Positions 58,931-64,000 of a stretch of DNA of 64,000 nucleotides are shown here, piece after piece. The notes beneath the pieces were generated by a model that worked only from the letters and a program-made list of their open reading frames with translations, had not been told where the DNA came from and searched no databases. How positions within the stretch are numbered: position 1 is the first letter of the stretch; every line of letters begins with the position of its first letter. Origin of the DNA: Nymphaea colorata (taxonomy: Eukaryota > Streptophyta > Magnoliopsida > Nymphaeales > Nymphaeaceae); contig NC_045149.1 of NCBI RefSeq assembly GCF_008831285.2, positions 6,784,417-6,848,416 on the forward strand, in the 5' to 3' direction. Made by a program: the position numbers and the translations under genes.

Positions 58931-61900
58931 CTCGTGAGGGAAAACCTTCAAGTTTGATTTCTAAGAGTGGACCAATTAGACCTGGCTGTGTCCAAACCTT
59001 GGTCTCTCAGGATATGAAGTATCCTTGCCTTTTGCGTCCTTCTAACATGGTCTGAGGACACTGAAGGTCTATTGCAATAGGTGAACGCCTGAACTAAAAT
59101 CATGCATGAATTTTTGAATTTAGGTTGGCTTATACCCGTCTGTATGGTTCTTAAGAAACGACTTAGTAAATCTTGACTGTTATAGCCTCTTTTACTATTT
59201 CAAAATCTGAGCGGTAAGGTTTATTAAATTAACCTTGATCTGGATGAGAAAAACCAGCCTAGTAAGTGCTTCTTGGTCTCAAGCTTGTTTGTTGATCACG
59301 GGAATCTTAAAAGCGGAGCAATGATATAATGGTGTCAGGCACAATCGTGACATACAGTTCCATTGTTCTGCAGGGTAAGAAGAGCAGAATCTAGTGGCGG
59401 TGGAGGTTAGACAAGATTGAACAAGAGTGCTATTGTACAGTCCGGTAGACGGTGAAAGTGACCACTTAATGCAGAAAAATTTTATTAAGCATAGGGATGT
59501 GAACATCCAGACGGGTGATCTGAATGTGCAGCAAAGCAGATAGGTCATAGGATCCAGACTTGGTACAGTGAAAGAACCAACGTCCACCCAGAACCATGTT
59601 CGTGTAACTGTTGAACCGTGTATCTACCCCTTCCCTAGGGCCCTGGAACTCCACCACACTTGAGGATGACCCGTTTCTTTTGAGCATCTTTACCACTGTA
59701 GCATAGAATGTGATATTTACATCCTCATCTTTGTATCCAACAAAATTCAAAAGTATAAGCTTGATATGTTATATTTGTTAAGTTTGTTGTCTGAAGTCTA
59801 TTTTACATGTTTTCTTTAGCTTTTTGCTTCTCAAAGCACTCTATCTGAACGACCAGTGTGTTTGTTTTAATTTTTAAAATTATTGGCAAGACAAACCTTT
59901 TGATGTTTGGCACGGTGAGGTGAAATTTTCAGCAAGCAAGTTAGATGGCAGTCTGTTTGCATCTCAAAAATTCATTGGTTTTTGGAGTGTTTTAAAAACC
60001 AAAAGAAATTTTAGGGATGCAAACAATGGTGATCATGATGGAACGAACATCATGATGGAACTCGTCATCGTTTAGATATAATTATCATTGATGCATTTTC
60101 ATAAATTTAAACATCTCATATTACCGATGATAAAGCAATGCCTTTTATTTTGGGCTTGATCCCATCGATATATCATTACTTTGCTTGATGATTATGTTTG
60201 CTCTCTTACATATAAGACTAATTGAAGAAGATCAATCATGTTCACATAGATTTATGACAACTCTCTTCAATTTAAGACTTGTTTGAAAACAATGTTTATT
60301 CTTTTATTTATTTTAATCATCATCTTAAACAACATTACATTAGAGACGACCAATTTTGCATGCTTACTCATATTTCAAAACTCTCCAATACCTATTTGTC
60401 ATAGTTATCATGTTGTCGGCCTTGGTCTTAGGCAATAGCACAAGACTAAGTTTTACAACTAGATCATACCTTGGCAGAAAAGTCTCTTCGTTAGTACTAT
60501 AAGTGGTAACTTGTGGTATATTAACGAGTGACTCCGAACTCATTTTAAATCCGAATTGACTTCAATTAGCAACCGACAAAGCATAAAACAATAGGACGGT
60601 ATGTGCACGTGAACGACGCTCATAGCACCAGACTTTATTGTTTTGAACTCGATATTGGATTTTGAGTTTTAAATGATTGATTTGGATCTGAATTTGGGTT
60701 TAAAAATTCATTTTAGATCAAATAGCTATAAATTTGTTTTGAGTTTATGATTAAATCCGAATACAGTATTTTTGAAAAAAAATGGAATGATGGTTCTGCT
60801 TGTTTCCATGAGTATTCCCCTTGAAGGGGACAGTAGCTGAGTTCAGAAAGGCCGACTCCTGAAGAAAGGATGTAGAAATTTTCCTAGGTTGGTTTCAAAG
60901 GTAAGGGTGATTTGCTCTCATCCGTGTAGATTCAACCATTTTTCGTTGAACATGGTTCACACTCTTGGTAAATACCTAAAATCTCCCGCTTAGGCATTGC
61001 TGTGAAAGATGAAACATAATTGAGTTTGAGGGTTTTATTTCAAATTTTCAAATTCATCTCTGGGCAAGTGATAAGTCTACGTGCTTGCTGCTAAAGAAAG
61101 GCCCATGCTACTTTTCCTGAAGTGATTCAGATTTTTGCACTGAAAAACATTTTAATTAACAAGCTAGAAACTTCCACTAAAATCTTCTTTTCCAAGGGAA
61201 TATCATCTTGAGGGAATCTTGGGGCACTGCAAGTAATCCTAGGCCTTGGGATGGAAGGAGAGCCCAACAATGTAAAAGGAATAAAGAGTTGAGTTGATAA
61301 AATGATATAAGACCATAACTTTCAAAATGACATGGCCCCATTTTTCTGAGAAATTATTATTATGGTATGCTATATATGTTTAAAGTACAGAGCAAACCTG
61401 TCGCAAAAAATTATATATATATATATATATATATATTTATTATCGTTAGATGTCTGGCAGATATTGTTAGATGGTTAAAATTTAAAATCTTATAGCTAAA
61501 AAAAATTATTACATTGACATTGACAACAGTTTATAGTGTGATAATGTTTTATCGTAGCTTAATGACAATTTATGGTCCTTTTGGCGACAATTTTTAACCA
61601 TTTGATTGTAATAGCACATGTGAAGTTACGCAAATTGAGGTCATTGTGACACATATTAAAAGTATGATGACTATAATAAGTATGTGATGACTATAATAAG
61701 TATGCTCTAAGCAAGATATTTATACTTAAGTCAAGGTCTAAGAATAAAATTTTGCTAGTTTTCCTTCAATCACAAAGCACCATGTTGATAAAGCCAAGCC
61801 TTATGGACAACTCAACGTACCAAAGCTATAACCCTCTACGAGATTTGCATACCTTTTTTTTTGTAATTCAAGTTTCCCTGCCTCATCAAACGTGCCAACA

Positions 61901-62027
61901 TTATGGAAGGAGACATACATCACCGGATCTTTGAGTCAATTCTTCGTTTATTGTAGTTTTTGGGGGAAAATGAAAATTGTTATTCTTGAAGATTATGGTA
62001 AAATCGGATTTTGAATTGAATTACAGG
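58931..62027. other. Non-coding stretch 3' of the SH2 gene
   Basis: Mostly AT-rich unique sequence with a TA tract at 61412-61436. On the minus strand 59466-59750 is a 95-codon frame with protein-like composition (VVEFQGPREGVDTRF, GGRWFFHCTKSGSYDLSAL). I cannot place it in a family; it may be a gene relic. Confidence 0.45.
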
Positions 62028-62463
62028 TAGGGATGTCAATATATCTAATTTGAATCGGATATCTGACCGATCCGATCCGAAAAAACGGATATGGATAAAA
62101 ATTTAATATCCGATTAAGAAATTGGATCGGATTCGGATTTAATAAATGACAGCCGATCGGATTCGATTCGGATGCGGATATACATGAATATCGGATCGGA
62201 TTCGGATACGGATTCGAATCGGATTCAGTTTTAGACAAATATTCTCTATCTAATACTTGAAAAATAGCAAAATCCGGTTCAAAATTCGGATTCGGATATA
62301 AATATAAAAATCGGATTCAGATTGTAAAATCGGATTTCGGATTCGGATTCGGATATAACTTTGCTTTATCCGAATTCGAATCTAAATCCGAATCCGAATA
62401 TATGAATATCTGAAAAAACAGATATGGTTGAAGATGTATCCGATCCGAATCCGATCCATTGAA
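62028..62463. mobile_element. GGATTCGGAT-rich MITE-like element
   Basis: Starts TAGGGATGTCAATATATC and is filled with GGATTCGGATxCGGAT motifs in both orientations. The expected mirror end (ATTGACATCCCTA) is damaged near 62458-62475, so no target duplication can be read. Chance frames rich in NPNP repeats come from this array. Confidence 0.6.
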
Positions 62464-62830
62464 AAATCGACTCATTTATTGTGAATAAACAAAAACAGTT
62501 ATTAGATTCATCTTTTTCAAAAAAGAAAACTATATAATAAATAATTGTAAAAAAATCCTAAAATTGTTCTAAAAGATGATGAGACCATGACTGGTAGCAT
62601 CATTATCCAGGTTGATTCTATGACATGATCGTATAATCAAATAAATGGCAAAACAAATCAAATGCAGCTGGGGATATTGTACTGCGCCACTTTCTCGCCA
62701 TTCAATAACGAGGAACATGAAAATTTGGCTCCATTTTCAAACAAAAAATAATTATTATTTTAGAATTTTTATCATATTTTTTCTGTTGATATGAAAATCA
62801 ATGTGGACGTCAATAATTGTCTAATATAGA

Positions 62831-63243
62831 TTAGAGATGTCAATAAATTTAAATTAGATCCTATATCTGATCAAATTGTATAAAAATAAGATGTGAAAAA
62901 ATTTTGATATCCAATTAAGAATTGGGATCAGATTCAGATACAAAAAATGACATCAGATCGGATTTAGATTCAGGTTTAATATTGATAGGATTCAGATTCA
63001 AATCAGATATAGTTTTAAATAAATATCCTATCCTCAAAGCCTGTAACATAGTGTAAATTCTGTTCAAATATTAGATTCATATATTCATCTATTGTGAATT
63101 CAGATTTCAAATTGGAATATGGTATACATTTTTCTGCATTGAAATTCTAATATAAATTCAAATCTGAATATGTAAATGGTCGAAAAAGCAAAAACGATAA
63201 AATATATATCGAATTTGAATCCAAATCTGTTAATATCCCTATT
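62831..63243. mobile_element. Degraded second copy of the GGATTCGGAT-type element
   Basis: Starts TTAGAGATGTCAATA and ends TTAATATCCCTATTAG, so the inverted ends are still visible. The inner sequence follows the copy at 62028-62463, with many C-to-T and G-to-A type changes. Confidence 0.6.
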
Positions 63244-63930
63244 AGTCAGTCTCATAAAATAATTAACAAGCCTTTATGCATTTGATTTACCAAATTCTCT
63301 TTTTCCTTCGACCACAATATTTTCTTTTTTTGGGTGCGAATTTGTATTTTTAAATCCTGCATTAATTGGAAAAAAATCACGAATAAACTCATGAATTTAG
63401 AAAAAGAAATTGTACAAACGATTCTTCTCTTCAAATCAGTGTCATTATTATGCAGGTAACACCAAATATTTATTATGTTCTTATATTTAAATATAACGGC
63501 TCGACTTTACACGTACAAAAGAGCCTGACAAAAGAAAAAAACGTTACATTCGAAGTCGCCTGAGAGCTTTGACTACCAGAAGTCTATGGGCGCCCCTGGA
63601 GATAATATTGGCTAATTAACTAAAAATTCAAACAAAGCCTGAAAATAAAAAAAACGAAAACTTTTTATTGGCAAAATAGCGCCTATTAACACAATTGATT
63701 TTTAAATCGTAATTCAGAAAATGACATAAAATATGTAAATTTTCAAAATAGCCGTTGCATTCAAAAATGATACGGAGAATTTTAACGCCACCCGGAGGCT
63801 CCTTAGATGGTCCCGATAATTAACCCAACATGCAATATATCGTCATGCCGAGATGTCCCCGGGAAAAAGAGATTTTGGGCTATATGATCGGATCCAGATC
63901 CAAATAACGTTGACCCGATCTTTTGTTAAG
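63244..63930. other. Upstream region of the gene at the right edge
   Basis: AT-rich, turning more GC-rich after 63.8 kb, consistent with a promoter and 5' UTR of a plus-strand gene. No TATA box was assigned. Confidence 0.45.
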
Positions 63931-64000
63931 ATGGCAGACTCGGCATTTTTGAGCGGGCTTTCCAGCTTGCCAATTTCGGTTGCGGAGTTAAAGTCAAGAT
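63931..64000 (+). CDS. Start of an unidentified protein gene, cut by the window edge
   Basis: ATG 63931 in the context AAGATGGCA opens a frame to the window end (23 codons): MADSAFLSGLSSLPISVAEL and on. A GCA second codon, Ser/Leu-rich start and locally raised GC content are typical of plant coding starts. Too short to name; the first 23 codons hold no recognisable motif. Confidence 0.5.
   Translation, partial: MADSAFLSGLSSLPISVAELKSR

Noticed and set aside
61993-62238. Frame with SESNP and NPNP-type repeats
   Set aside because: A by-product of the GGATTCGGAT motif array in a MITE-like element.

Overview
This window is nuclear DNA of a flowering plant; the sequence does not settle the lineage. 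It shows AT-rich non-coding DNA, split genes with GT-AG (and apparently two GC-AG) introns, plant-only gene families, a Ty1/copia retrotransposon primed by initiator tRNA-Met, and many small hAT-type elements with 8-bp target duplications. No CRISPR arrays, operons, rRNA or tRNA genes were seen.

Layout. 1-5.6 kb (minus): the 5' part of a large secreted glycine-rich membrane-protein gene, four exons visible, the rest beyond position 1. 6.85-13.57 kb: nested transposons. A hAT-like element (8-bp duplication CATTTCTG) holds a full-length copia element with two identical 249-bp LTRs (5-bp duplication AACAT) and, separately, a 335-bp hAT-type MITE. 13.6-26.4 kb: gene-poor, with several MITEs, tandem duplications and a candidate promoter/5' UTR near 16.1-16.4 kb. 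26.5-27.95 kb (minus): an intronless UDP-glycosyltransferase of the UGT90A type. 31.0-35.6 kb (plus): a seven-exon CDC20-type APC/C activator gene, convergent with a two-exon gene for a small GPI-anchored secreted protein (35.9-39.1 kb, minus). 45.7-47.96 kb (minus): an intronless P-class PPR gene matching Arabidopsis At4g19890. 48.4-50.3 kb: a degraded second copy of the promoter/intron region of the GPI gene, without its exons. 52.6-58.9 kb (plus): a twelve-exon gene for a plant STAT-like (linker-SH2) protein with an acidic N-terminus. 58.9-63.9 kb: non-coding, with two GGATTCGGAT-rich elements. From 63.93 kb (plus): the first 23 codons of another gene leaving the window.

The genes are unrelated housekeeping or signalling genes (cell cycle, organelle RNA processing, glycosylation, cell surface, phosphotyrosine-type signalling) and do not form a pathway. 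The observations most worth a second look are the three-layer transposon nest with its very young copia copy, the two GC-AG splice junctions, the exon-less duplication of the GPI-gene promoter region, and the SH2 gene with its in-frame 54-bp duplication and overlapping arginine-rich upstream frame. I found no convincing new biological system.
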